Assembly (NCBI RefSeq): GCF_036370855.1 | Contig: NC_088105.1 | Location: 7,507,619 to 7,571,618, forward strand | Origin: Dromaius novaehollandiae | Taxonomy: Eukaryota > Chordata > Aves > Casuariiformes > Dromaiidae | Reading direction: 5' to 3' | DNA: 64,000 nt | Shown here: one piece after another, positions 1 through 10,300 of the stretch | Numbering within the stretch: position 1 is the stretch's first letter | Layout of the letters: every line of letters starts with the position of its first letter | Notes under the pieces: model-generated | What the model saw: only the letters and a program-made list of their open reading frames with translations | Databases searched by the model: none | What the model was told of the DNA's origin: nothing | Position numbers and translations under genes: made by a program

Positions 1-240
1 TGGCCACAAGGGCACATTGCTGGCTCCTGGTCAACTTGGGCAACCCCAGGTCCTTCTCTGTAAAGCTGTTCTCCAGCCAATCGACCCCCAGGCTGTCCTG
101 GTGCAGGGGGTTGTTCCTCCCCAGGTGCAGGACTCTGCACTTCCCTTCGCTGAACTTCATGAGCTTCTGAACGGCAGTGCAGTCCCCGGGGCATCAGCTA
201 CTCCTCCCCGTTTTGTGTCATCAGCAAACTTGTGGAGGGA
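1..240 (-). mobile_element. CR1 LINE remnant, ORF2 reverse-transcriptase fragment
   Basis: On the minus strand this reads as the CR1 ORF2 catalytic region: a Phe-Ala-Asp-Asp box (the YxDD-type active site) near 215-235, followed by the usual downstream stretch with a Met-Lys-Phe and a His-Leu-Gly motif. It carries stops and frame breaks. A gap of about 40 bp near 165-175 removes the segment that usually precedes MKF. The element runs off the left edge of the window. A dead old copy. Confidence 0.75.
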
Positions 241-3200
241 AGTTGGAACTAAACATGTTCTTATTTTCATAAGTGTACTACCAAGCATTCGACTGCGCTT
301 TGTTTTGGGGGGCAGTGGGGTGGCATCTTTGGCCTTCTCATGAGACTGTTATCAATTTATATATATATAAAAAAACCTGTCGTCTCTGTTGTAAGCATAA
401 CTGTTTGGTACAGGGAAATACAAGATGGTGGCTACCATCAACCATGTTGGCTGACCCTGCAGATAGCCTCTGTGTGTCAAATGTTTTACGTATCTTTCTC
501 ACCTTAGGTGTAAGTAACTCTGTTCCTATAGTCAGCGAAAGGAAAATGTGTGCAAAATCTCTCCTAAGTGTTTGGGGCAAATTTAGATGAGAAAACAAGT
601 TAGATTTTAGCAAACTGGAGTCTATCTACCCCCTCATTGAAGTAATTCAAGTAGTCTCTCTCTTAATTTTTCTTTTTCTTAATGCAATCGGTTTTTGCGT
701 GTAGCCTGTTTTACATGCTGCCAGTGTTTTCATTGGCAATGCGGAGTTGCATTGCTGCAGCTGTTTCTAAGACTTTGTGCAGAGGAATAACCCAACATTA
801 AAAGTAGTGGCTTTCTCTGGATATTAAACTAAACTCACTCCTGTGAAGGCGTCCTGTGCCAGCAACCTCCTGCTCTCCCAGAGGTGCCCAACGTTGACCT
901 AGGAGTGTTTCAATCTGGAGATACCTGTCACGAGGCTTTTCAGCGAAAGCTGCTCTAGTTTTCTTATCGTGCAAAAGTATGTAAGTATAAAAGATTAGGG
1001 AACACTTCTTTCTATCAGGGTGCCTTCATGTGTAAGCAGGTATTCCATTTTCCGTTGCCTTTCTAACATTAAATATATCAGGAGGAGAATGAGCTGTGCA
1101 TGCTGCCTGGCACCACTCGCACGCTGGAGATGCTGAATAGCTGAACTTGGTGATCTGAGAAGTGCTTGGAGTTTTGTGTTAAATCTGTCCAGACATGCAA
1201 ATGATTGCATTGAAAAAAAGCAGAAATGTGGCAATTTGCTTTGGGTGTCGGGTAGCAGCAGCTTTGGACAACCTGAGCTCCCGGACCGCTGCTGCCCGTG
1301 CAGGAGTGGAAGCCGACGTGGATGTCCCAGCAAGAAACACGGCTGTGCTCAAGCAGGTCACTAGATGTTCAGGCTTTAGTGCATTAATGAATGTGGGTGT
1401 AGAAAGCACTTTGATCCTGACTTCAGTGCTTGATTTCTCAACACGATGCTGAGTAATTACAAATGACATATAGCTGGTTTTGCACTGAATCTGTGTGGAC
1501 TGTATCAGATGCACAGATGGCTGGAGGAGCCTTCATCTGCCCCTGTTAATACAGGGTTTTTTCCACAGGAGGCTTATACCCAACTCTTCTACACGTCGGT
1601 GTTTCGCAGCAGCAGGTGCTGGTTAGTTAAAAGGTTAGTTAACCTTCTGCGTCCTTCTGCCTGGGTGATGGAGACGGCCGGCACGGCGCGGCGCTGGGCA
1701 TGTGCACCGCCTCGAGCAGGGCCGTGCCCTGTTCCCCGGCTGCGTGTAACTGGGGGGCGGGTGGGGAGATTCCAGCCTCATAAGCTAATCGGTGCCTTGC
1801 AAAGGTCATAAATGTGCAACGTTTTTGTTGGCAGCAGTCTTGGATTTCAGCTGCCAGAAGCAAAAATGCCTCTGAAGTCAAAGAGCACCAGATCCCCGAC
1901 TCACTCCCCTGGAGCAGTCTCATTGCTGCCGTTGCCATGCTGCCCTGAGAACGATGACTACCGCTTTACTCACTATCCTGCCGTTTAGTTTATCGTTGAC
2001 TGTCTGGCTCCCACTTGGTAAGTGGGTGCTTATCTTCCCAGCGCCGTTCCTCCCATCTTTTCCATTCTCGTCAGACACTTCTTTCACTTTAATCCCCATA
2101 GGTATGTATTCTGCATTGATTCACTTTGTAAGCATTTAATAGCTTCTAAGTTCATCCAAGGTACCAAAAAAACCCCCAAAACTGAATTTCCCGTCTCAAA
2201 GGCTCGGCGAGCTGGACTCCTACGCAAGGTACGACTTGGGCCACCTTGCTAGCTTGCAGTTTGCTGGAAGCCTACGGTGTAACCAGCGGTGCTGCCTGCA
2301 GGCGTCCAGTCCTCTCTCTGGCAGTTGGCCTGGTTTTCTCCCTGCAGTCCTTTCCGTGCATCTAGTTTCCTTCAGGTTTTGATAAGCCAGGATAGTTCGT
2401 GGGAGGAGAACGGGGCAAGCGGTGTCCTAACAAACGCTGGGGTTTAGCAGAGCGGTTTCCCGGGCTGCCCGAGGCAGCGGGGAGGTCTCGTGCAGGGCTG
2501 CGGAAAGCAGGGGGCTGAGGCCTGGCGCGTGTTCTCGGGGGTAACCTCTGCTGCAGGTTGGCTTCAGCGAGACTCGCATGAACAGCTGAGAGTGGCCTGA
2601 AAAAGCCACACGATGTCCCATTTCAATGACCAGCATCTGTGAAATAATCATCTCTTTAACGCGTAAAAAACAAACTTGCAGCCTTTCCTTGAGAAAGGAA
2701 GGGCACATCTTGTCTTGGTACTGTAGCCAGCGAAATGCTGCATTGTTCGTGTCCTAGCATAAATAAGGGTCAGGACCGGAGTACGTAGCCAGGGTCACAG
2801 AGGGGTGGTTTTCAGGAATAGGGTTTGGAGAAAATGCTGCTTTACGTCCTCTGGGATCAAGTGACCAAGGGAAATAACAGGCTGGTACAACGTGATGGTA
2901 GCACAGGGCCACCCGGTAGCACTGAAGTTAACTGCTTATCCAGACCGTCTCCAGAGTGGTCCAAGAGCAGGGCTTGCTCTAGGACCTCCAGGGGCTGGGG
3001 ATTTTTTTTTTTTGGTTTGTTTTTTGTGGGGTTTTCTTTAGGTCCTTTAGTGCTCTTCCTTCATGCTGTATGTAACCATTAATAACACGGCAAATACTGA
3101 CTCTGCACCATAACTGTCCTCACATTTTCACTGGAGCAATAAAGCGCATATCATTGCAGCTTGGGACAAGCAATAGGAACCAGTCACATACAGGTAAAGG

Positions 3201-3892
3201 CTGGACAACTTTCTTTAGCCCATCTTCGTAAACACTTTGCTGTGATGTGGTGTTGTGGGTGCTGTTTCTTTTTTTGGTTTTTTTTTTTTTTTTTTTCCCC
3301 CAAATTAAAAACATTAGCTTCTGTTATATATCACATACCTTAATGTTCCTTATTAGCATGGTAGGAAGGGCAGTGTGCCATGCACTTAACTAGCCAGAAA
3401 TTAATGAAGGGGCTTTCACTCTTTCTTTCGCAGAGAGTGCTTCTACAGTTTAAAACTGTTTTAACACTGTTCCTGACTCTTTACCTGCTTCCTTTCCTCA
3501 CGCCCCGTAATGCCTCAGCCCAGCGGTGCCTGCTCTCTGGCTGCGGTGTGGAGCTGCAGCTGCACAGTGCCGGCCCCAGGAGAGACGGTGACTGGGCTGC
3601 CGCTATTCCTGACGGTGTACGGAGAGCAACCTTTCACGAGCAAGTAAGAAGTAAATCATTTCCGTCATTCCCTGATGCATTCTTCAGTTAAAAATACATT
3701 AGGCTTATTATGGCCAACATACTGCCAGCTGCTCGGTGAGCACTGCTGCAAAGAGAAAGGTGGTTCCTCTAGACGAGCCGGGCTCACTTCCTGTACCCAC
3801 CCCGGTTAGCTTGAGCTGTATGTATATATGTGTGTGTGTACTTTAGATTATTTTATATTTATATTTATATTATTTTTTAAAAAAATAAAAAA
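241..3892. other. Intergenic DNA downstream of HMCN1
   Basis: No exon with supporting splice sites or a recognisable protein family was found on either strand. Open frames here are short and low in complexity. A moderately GC-rich patch at 1660-1760 and another at 3490-3640 have no identifiable coding match. Poly-T/G tracts lie at 3000-3040 and 3265-3300. Confidence 0.6.
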
Positions 3893-3937
3893 GTGTGTGT
3901 ACACGCGCGCGCACACACACACACATACACACACACA
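3893..3937. repeat. Alternating purine-pyrimidine (GT)n/(CG)n/(CA)n tract
   Basis: 45 bp of unbroken purine-pyrimidine alternation: a GT run, then TACAC, then five CG steps, then a CA run. The CG core inside CA/GT repeats is a classic Z-DNA-prone composition. It is preceded by a TA-rich A/T stretch (3848-3892) and by a shorter GT run at 3829-3840 that can pair with the CA run. Confidence 0.9.
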
Positions 3938-4634
3938 AAATGTAGCTAGTGAGACTAGCTGCTGATGAATATGGTTTGAGACTAGGAAAACAAGCTGTTG
4001 GCAGCTACAGGTCTGGGGAGGGGACAACGCTGCTGTACATGTGCAAGTGGAGTGATGCAAAAGTAGCTGGTTGCCTGTTGGCTACCCTGATTTTTTTTTT
4101 TTTTTTCCCACCTGCATTTGCTTTTGGTAGAGGCAGTCTTATTTTGTACAGGGCCTTGTTCTTGACAGGAGGGCTTTTGGGACCTGGCTTAAGACGAATG
4201 ATATGGGGAACAGCAAAATCAGGCCTCACGATGAACCTATGGCTCAATCTTGCAGCTACCTCTGCAGCGTGACTGATGAAAGGGGACAAAATGACCGCAG
4301 GTACAAGCCTACAGCTGCAACCCTGGTGGTCGGCTTTGCACAAAAATAAAGGTGCAAGGACAGGATTTTGCTAAAGTAATAAACACAGTGGAACATTTAC
4401 TTCTCAGAAGGCTTTTAAAATAAAGAACGCTTTGTTGTGAAACAGTTTTATGTGGGCAGTAGGCACATGCCCACAAACTAATTTACCTCTCAAATAAGTA
4501 AGTTTATAATCTATTTAATAAGAAACAGCAGACTTTTCAACCAGTAGGAATAGGGCCAGGGGGTGGGGGATGGTAGACCTGCATTAGCACTATTTGTTTG
4601 GAGAATAGAGCCAAGGTGAGTGTGATGATGATCT

Positions 4635-4657
4635 CCCCCCCCCCCCCCCTCCCCCCC
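4635..4657. repeat. Poly-C tract (C15-T-C7)
   Basis: A run of 15 C, one T, then 7 C. The minus strand is a G-run able in principle to form a G-quadruplex. Homopolymer length is likely to be uncertain in any assembly. Confidence 0.9.
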
Positions 4658-5534
4658 AAGCAAAACTGACTGCAAGTCAGCAAATGTTTAAGTGGTACCA
4701 TCTGGTAGGTAAGTAAGTGCCTAATCCTTAAAGAAATAGTAAACTTGCCTTAAAGCTTTTGAATTCCTTTATTTCCATTTGTTGGGCTTTTTTTTTATTA
4801 TTATTATTCTTTCAAGAAGCATCACACCAGAAACAGTCTCTTTTTCTTTCCACCTCCCTGGGGAAGGACATCCCATCTGGGCTACCAGTTTCAGTGTGAG
4901 TATCAGCCCTTAAAAAAAAAATTTGAGATAGCTACTTCTGCTTGTTATATCTTGCTCTCATGTCTCTTCCCACCATGTGTTTTTTTTTTTATTTTTTTCT
5001 CTTTCTAAATTGCTGTTTGTTGTTTAAAGTTAGGTTTCAAAAAAAAAAAAAAAAAAGTACCAAAAAATACCATTTGTGTAAAGAACAAAATGCTTTTAAA
5101 TCATCTGTGTTTGCCAGGATTGTCTCACTTGTTGTAATGGAAATTAAAAAAAAATATAAAGTTAGAGGGAAAGTGGTAGGACTTTCATTAGGGATTGTTC
5201 ATAATACCAAAAATGGAGTCAGAATTCTGGTGTGGAGCCATCTGGCCCTGTTGCTAAGTGGCTGCTTTTAACAATGATAATCTTTTACTACCCTAAGTTG
5301 CAGGTAGATAGGTGAAGGCCGTTTGGTGTTAGTGACATGAGTTATTACTGGCCCATTCGTTGCATCCAGATGTTGGCAACACAGAAACGCGAGTCCATAG
5401 TGCAGCTCCCTGTGTGTGCAGCCCCTGTGGCTGGGTGCTCGGGGGATCTGCTTCTCCCTCTGACTGGAAACTCTGCAAACGGTTAACAGTGAAAATTGGT
5501 AACTCCCAGTGGGTTCAAATGTTAATGCCTTTCT

Positions 5535-5535
<1 letters not shown>

Positions 5536-5573
<38 letters not shown>
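5536..5573. repeat. Poly-T tract (T38)
   Basis: An uninterrupted run of 38 T. On the minus strand it is a poly-A stretch; no retroposed gene body is recognisable next to it. Open frames across it are artefacts of lysine or phenylalanine homopolymers. Confidence 0.9.
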
Positions 5574-5576
<3 letters not shown>

Positions 5577-5750
5577 GCATGGGAATTCTAGAAACATATT
5601 TCCTGTTTGGCAATAGGTGTAGCTATGAATAAGTGTGACCTTTATATGCAACAAAAATTTAACTCTTAGCAACACCTGTTTGCTCTGAGGAAATAAAATA
5701 TTTTCTGGTGAGTGAAGTCTGGATAAAACAAGAGTAAATGCAATATTCCA

Positions 5751-5774
5751 CCCCCCCCCCCCCCCCCCCCCCCC
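5751..5774. repeat. Poly-C tract (C24)
   Basis: An uninterrupted C24 about 180 bp beyond the predicted 3' end of HMCN1. In the HMCN1 sense it is a G24 run downstream of the poly(A) site. Confidence 0.9.
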
Positions 5775-5952
5775 AGGGAAGCCAATCGCTCAGTAAGCTG
5801 GAGACTTTGCTTCATCTTTGCAAGAGGATCATCAGTTTGCTGGCTGTGCTACCTTTCACATTCTTCACTGGAACTAAAGGTCAGTGTCTTGCGCACGGGA
5901 AAGAATTTTGTTAATGATAAATCGTGTGGCAATCTCAAAAGGCATTAAGAAC

Positions 5953-5958
5953 CTTTAT
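5953..5958 (-). terminator. HMCN1: Polyadenylation signal AATAAA
   Basis: TTTATT on the plus strand, the first canonical AATAAA after the stop on the coding strand. Cleavage would be expected around 5930-5940; a T-rich stretch follows in the mRNA direction. Confidence 0.6.
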
Positions 5959-6274
5959 TTTGACTATTTTCAATGCATTGACGCTGTCCTTTTATGAAAA
6001 CTTAATTGTAAAACCCTTAAGAGATTGCATAGAAAATACACATAGGAAAAACATATATACACTTTCATAAAAATAGAATACATCTTGGCAAAATTACTTG
6101 TGTACAGTGTATTGACATTACTGAACCGAAATTACTACATCTTTGGAAAAAAATGTTCAATTTGCAAAAAACCCCAAACAAAACAAAAGAAAAACCCCAA
6201 AACATTTTAACTGGGCTGGGAGTACTGAAATGGATATGGTTTTGAGCTAAATAAATGGCTATACCAGAATGTCA

Positions 6275-6280
<6 letters not shown>

Positions 6281-6309
<29 letters not shown>
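6281..6309. repeat. Poly-A/T tract (29 bp) inside the 3'UTR
   Basis: 29 A on the plus strand, hence U29 in the HMCN1 transcript. Confidence 0.9.
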
Positions 6310-6312
<3 letters not shown>

Positions 6313-6986
6313 ATAAAATATCTGCCATATAAAGCAGAAGGAGCCATGTTGTTTTTTCTTTCAAACAATGCCTAAACTTGCAGAGAAATCAAATGGACCA
6401 ATTCCATTTTCTGCTTTAGAGTCTTTAGCTGAAAACAAACTTTACTAATACCATCTGTGAGCTAAGTAAAGTGGTATTTCTTTTTCTGACCACATGACAG
6501 TATATGTACAACCCTAATTCTATCAGGTATTTGGTAAGAAAAAAAAATTAATAGATATAAAATTTTAAAACACTTAGCAACCTTTAAAATATGCAGACCA
6601 CTTAAAATGGCCATTTTTCTGGTTAGGTTTTTCTTTAGTTGCTTTTAACAGAGGCTGCTCCTGCTTACTGCTTTGACTATTAGTACTTCAGCTCATACTT
6701 TGCCTTGTTCTGCTAGTTTTCAGAACAAACTGTGGAAAACGACTACTCCAGTGTAATAAATACAGCAAGTGGTCCTCAAAGCCATGGATTTTCTTTCTTG
6801 AATTGGAATAATGGGAATATATTGGCCGTCGCAGGGACAAGAAAAGCAAGGAGCATAGCACCGTTTCCAAGTTGCATGATTCGGAACTGTTTGGCAGGCA
6901 GTACACTCAATCTGGAAGTGGTAATACCCACTGGCGCTTATGAATGTGGCTAAAATACTGCGATTACTGTCAAGTGGTTTGGGTGT

Positions 6987-7353
6987 TTAATAGGGATAGG
7001 CTGACACGGCTATATAAACAATGAAAGTTGTCTGATATTCAATACTTCCATCAACACTGTAGGACAAGGCTCTGACTCTCATGCGGTATGTCTTCGGCTC
7101 TTGCAACGGCCTGGTAGTAAACACGACTCCTTTTAAGTTCTCATCTCTGAGGGCAAATGGGATTGTTGGGTCCTCATCTGCCATTAAGAAAGTTGTTCTA
7201 GGATGCATGACTTGATCTTGAGTGTAGGCAACCAGCCGGATTAAATCCTGATTGGCAGCTATCCCAAAGGGGAGGGAAACGAGTTTGTACTCCAAGGCGT
7301 AGGTGCTAAGGGCACATTCCAGATCGTTGGCCGGGCAGTTTTTGAGACAGAAC
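6987..7353 (-). CDS. HMCN1: HMCN1 last exon: fibulin-type C-terminal module and stop
   Basis: Encodes 122 codons including the TAA. It begins [14 protein letters not shown], then an all-beta module with conserved [10 protein letters not shown], and ends [12 protein letters not shown], matching the human C-terminus. The acceptor CTCCTAG precedes 7353. The first base completes a glycine codon split with the previous exon (phase 2). This module is the fibulin-family C-terminal domain thought to mediate matrix assembly. Confidence 0.96.
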
Positions 7354-10300
7354 CTAGGAGTAAAAAGAATACTTTAAGCAAGGGAGAAGGCATGATATAG
7401 TACAGGACTGGAATATGACTTAAAGGCTAAACTCTTCCCTCATTTATCCTGGTGCTGTGTTCAAATTAAGATTTCTGTGTAAAAAGAAGCTCATGTATTT
7501 CTTATGCATTGTTCCTTTAAAGTTGCAGCCGAGTTTGTTGTTCCATTTTCTTCCCCCAAAAGAGGGAAATTAGAAAGCACCAAGAGGTAAGATAAAGAAA
7601 TTGAATACAATGTTTGTCGTTGAAGTCAGTGGTGCATGTTTTTAATGACCATGCTTTTAAATATTAGAGATGACAAGACTGGTTTAAAATGTATTGGCAG
7701 CTCCATCTGATGTTGTGTGTGTATTAGACCATGAAGTAAAGAACTTGGAATAAAAAAAGGCAGAGGAAGTTTTACTTCCATTAATCAAAAGTCAAAATAT
7801 GCTGCCTGTTAGCTTTGCTACTCATTGGTAATTGAGGCCAGCGAAAATTAACATTTCAAGTTAAATGTCATTCCAGTTCAGACTGATCACAGAAGATGGA
7901 TTCTGCTATGAAATGAGCTATTTACCTGGATACATTAAAAGATCAAATGAAATTAAGGTGTTTTTTTCCAGAACAAGGAAAAAATTTAGTAATCTGAAAA
8001 ACAAAACTTACCGTGAACTGTTGTTCATTTTCGCACCTGAAAATTGTATTTTAAATGCTTTCAAAGTGATGGCAAGCTAGGCCTTCAGAGACAGAAATCA
8101 GAGAACTTAGATGCAAAAGCAGCCCCATAAATGGTAAGTGAATGATTCTGAATCAGCACCTGCCTGGGTTCATTCAGCAAGGGGATGTTTGCATGCTTTT
8201 TCCATTCTAATTACCAGTACAATTCTGCATGGTACTGACAGCCAGTTGGCTTGTCTGGGCCCCCTGCTTTCTAGTTCTGTTGCTCAGGGAACACGTAGTA
8301 CTGCTTGTCTATAAACCAACAATAACACTGAGCTCTAATGCATTACCTTTTGCCAGTATGACCAAATTACTGAAATCAGTCAAACTCAGATAAAGTTTCT
8401 TTTGAAGAATACAGATTAAGAACCTGAACTTGGGGGAAAAACAAGACCCCAAAAGGGTTGAAAATAAAACGTACCCAGAAAGAGGGTCTCGCTGGTAGTT
8501 TGGCGGACAAGGTGTGTCTATGCACTGGTAGCTTCCTCTCATGTTGAAACACATCTGATTTGATCCACAATCGATATTCTGTTCAAGGCACTCATCAATA
8601 TCTGAATGCAAAGATATGGAAATAATCAGGTTCTGGTATTGAGATGATTTGACAGAGTTAAACATTAGCTGGATCAATAAGGTCTGGTCAGACTAGTACG
8701 CATACTGTACACTATAGTATGTACCTCTACACACAAATGATTTTCCAGAATCTTGTCTTCCTATTTCAGGCAGCGGAGCTACTAGTTCCAATAACATGCA
8801 TTTATTATCCTCAGTATTTTATCACCACGTAGGAGGCCTATGGTGCTAGCTGCCGTTCAACCAGGATGCAACCTGGACAGCAACATAAACCGCAACCGTC
8901 TTGTCAATTGAAACTAATTAGTTGAAATTAGTTTTGTGGATCAGTAAATCTGACAGTACCTTTTTTAACAAGGCAGGTTAAGGATTATATGGGCCCTAGA
9001 GCTACTGTCTACTTGCAGTGAAAGGCCAGGCTTGCAGTTAGATATATAATATAAGGTCGCATGAGGACACTTCAAAAAATAAGAAGTTGCAGTTGTCTGC
9101 TTTGCTGGTAGTTTTACAAAGTACTAAATCATACTATGAAACATAAAAACTTTTGAAAATTGAAATTTTGAATGCCCCTATCTCATAAAGCAGATTCAAA
9201 GAGGTGGCATATATATGCATGGAATATGACTTGCATCTTATTTATTCACAAACGTATTTCTGAGCATTCAACGAGATTTCTGTACCTTGACAGGTTTTGC
9301 CATTGGACATAAGACGATAACCAGATGGACAAGAACACTGGTAACTTCCCAGAGTGTTTCTGCATTCATGCTGACAGGTATCTCTGTTTTCACATTCATC
9401 AATATCTGTGGAAATGCAACACAAGAAACATAAACATCAGGATTACTTGAACCTAGTACTAAATCTAGTTTTTTGGACCCCAAAAACTGCCCTCCCTGTC
9501 GCTTATATAAAAGCTTACAGACAGAGGTGATAGAAGTTATGGAGATCTTGTTTTCTGATGGGCTTGAATGCAAAAGGCTAGCAAATCCTTTCACCACTTA
9601 CCTGTTCCATTCCTTATAATTATTTTTTTAATAATTAAACCCAGCTTTGAGGGGATGCTCACCTCTTTTGATAGCAGCCATAATATATATTCTAGCTAGA
9701 CAGACCAGTGCTGTAATATATAGAGCTCTGCGTGGGAAGGAAGAGGAACAAGCAATCTATACAAATCTACAAAGGCTATATAAATAGTCTTGCCCCAAAA
9801 GCAAGCTTCCTGAAAATAAGGTTTTAGACAATATATTTAAGAAATGCCCAGATTATCTCTTCACAGGGAACCTTGACCTGGAAGAGTTGTTCTTACAGTT
9901 AATCCCTCCTCAGGCAAAACTCTTTTCCTGCCAAACTAATTTTTCTCATGCTATGGGGATGAATTAAGCTCAGTAGCTGGAGAGATCATGCTCTTAACTT
10001 TTAAAATCTGTCTCTGAAACACAGCAGTACCAGACCAATTATTTAATATTGTCAAAACAGACTAAAGACATTTAGCCACAGACCATATATCATTATAATT
10101 TCCTTTGAGATGTCTGCCCAATTCAGGAGCGCAATAGAGCCCTTACTTAAGTTAGTTTCATGTACATGAATTAAGATTGAATGATTAAAGCAGGGGAAGG
10201 AAGGTCTTTGCTTCCCCTCTCTGTCTGATTCACAGAGATGGTGTTAGATAATACAAACAAAAAATGAGACAGACAGACATGGCTGTAGAAATTTAGGATG

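Larger units (their letters stand above)
5935..6986 (-). other. HMCN1: HMCN1 3' untranslated region (predicted)
   Basis: AT-rich sequence between the stop codon and the first AATAAA on the minus strand. It includes a 29-bp homopolymer (6281-6309; T on the mRNA strand). The right limit is exact. The left limit is inferred from the poly(A) signal and could differ by 10-20 bases or use a more distal site. Confidence 0.6.

Noticed and set aside
3380..3691. GC-richer open frame downstream of HMCN1, possibly an exon
   Set aside because: No recognisable family and no paired splice sites that extend a frame; the next gene expected in this direction (PRG4 in mammals) shows none of its somatomedin-B motifs here.
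5268..5675. 135-codon minus-strand open frame
   Set aside because: Built on the T38 homopolymer (poly-Lys); no coding character.
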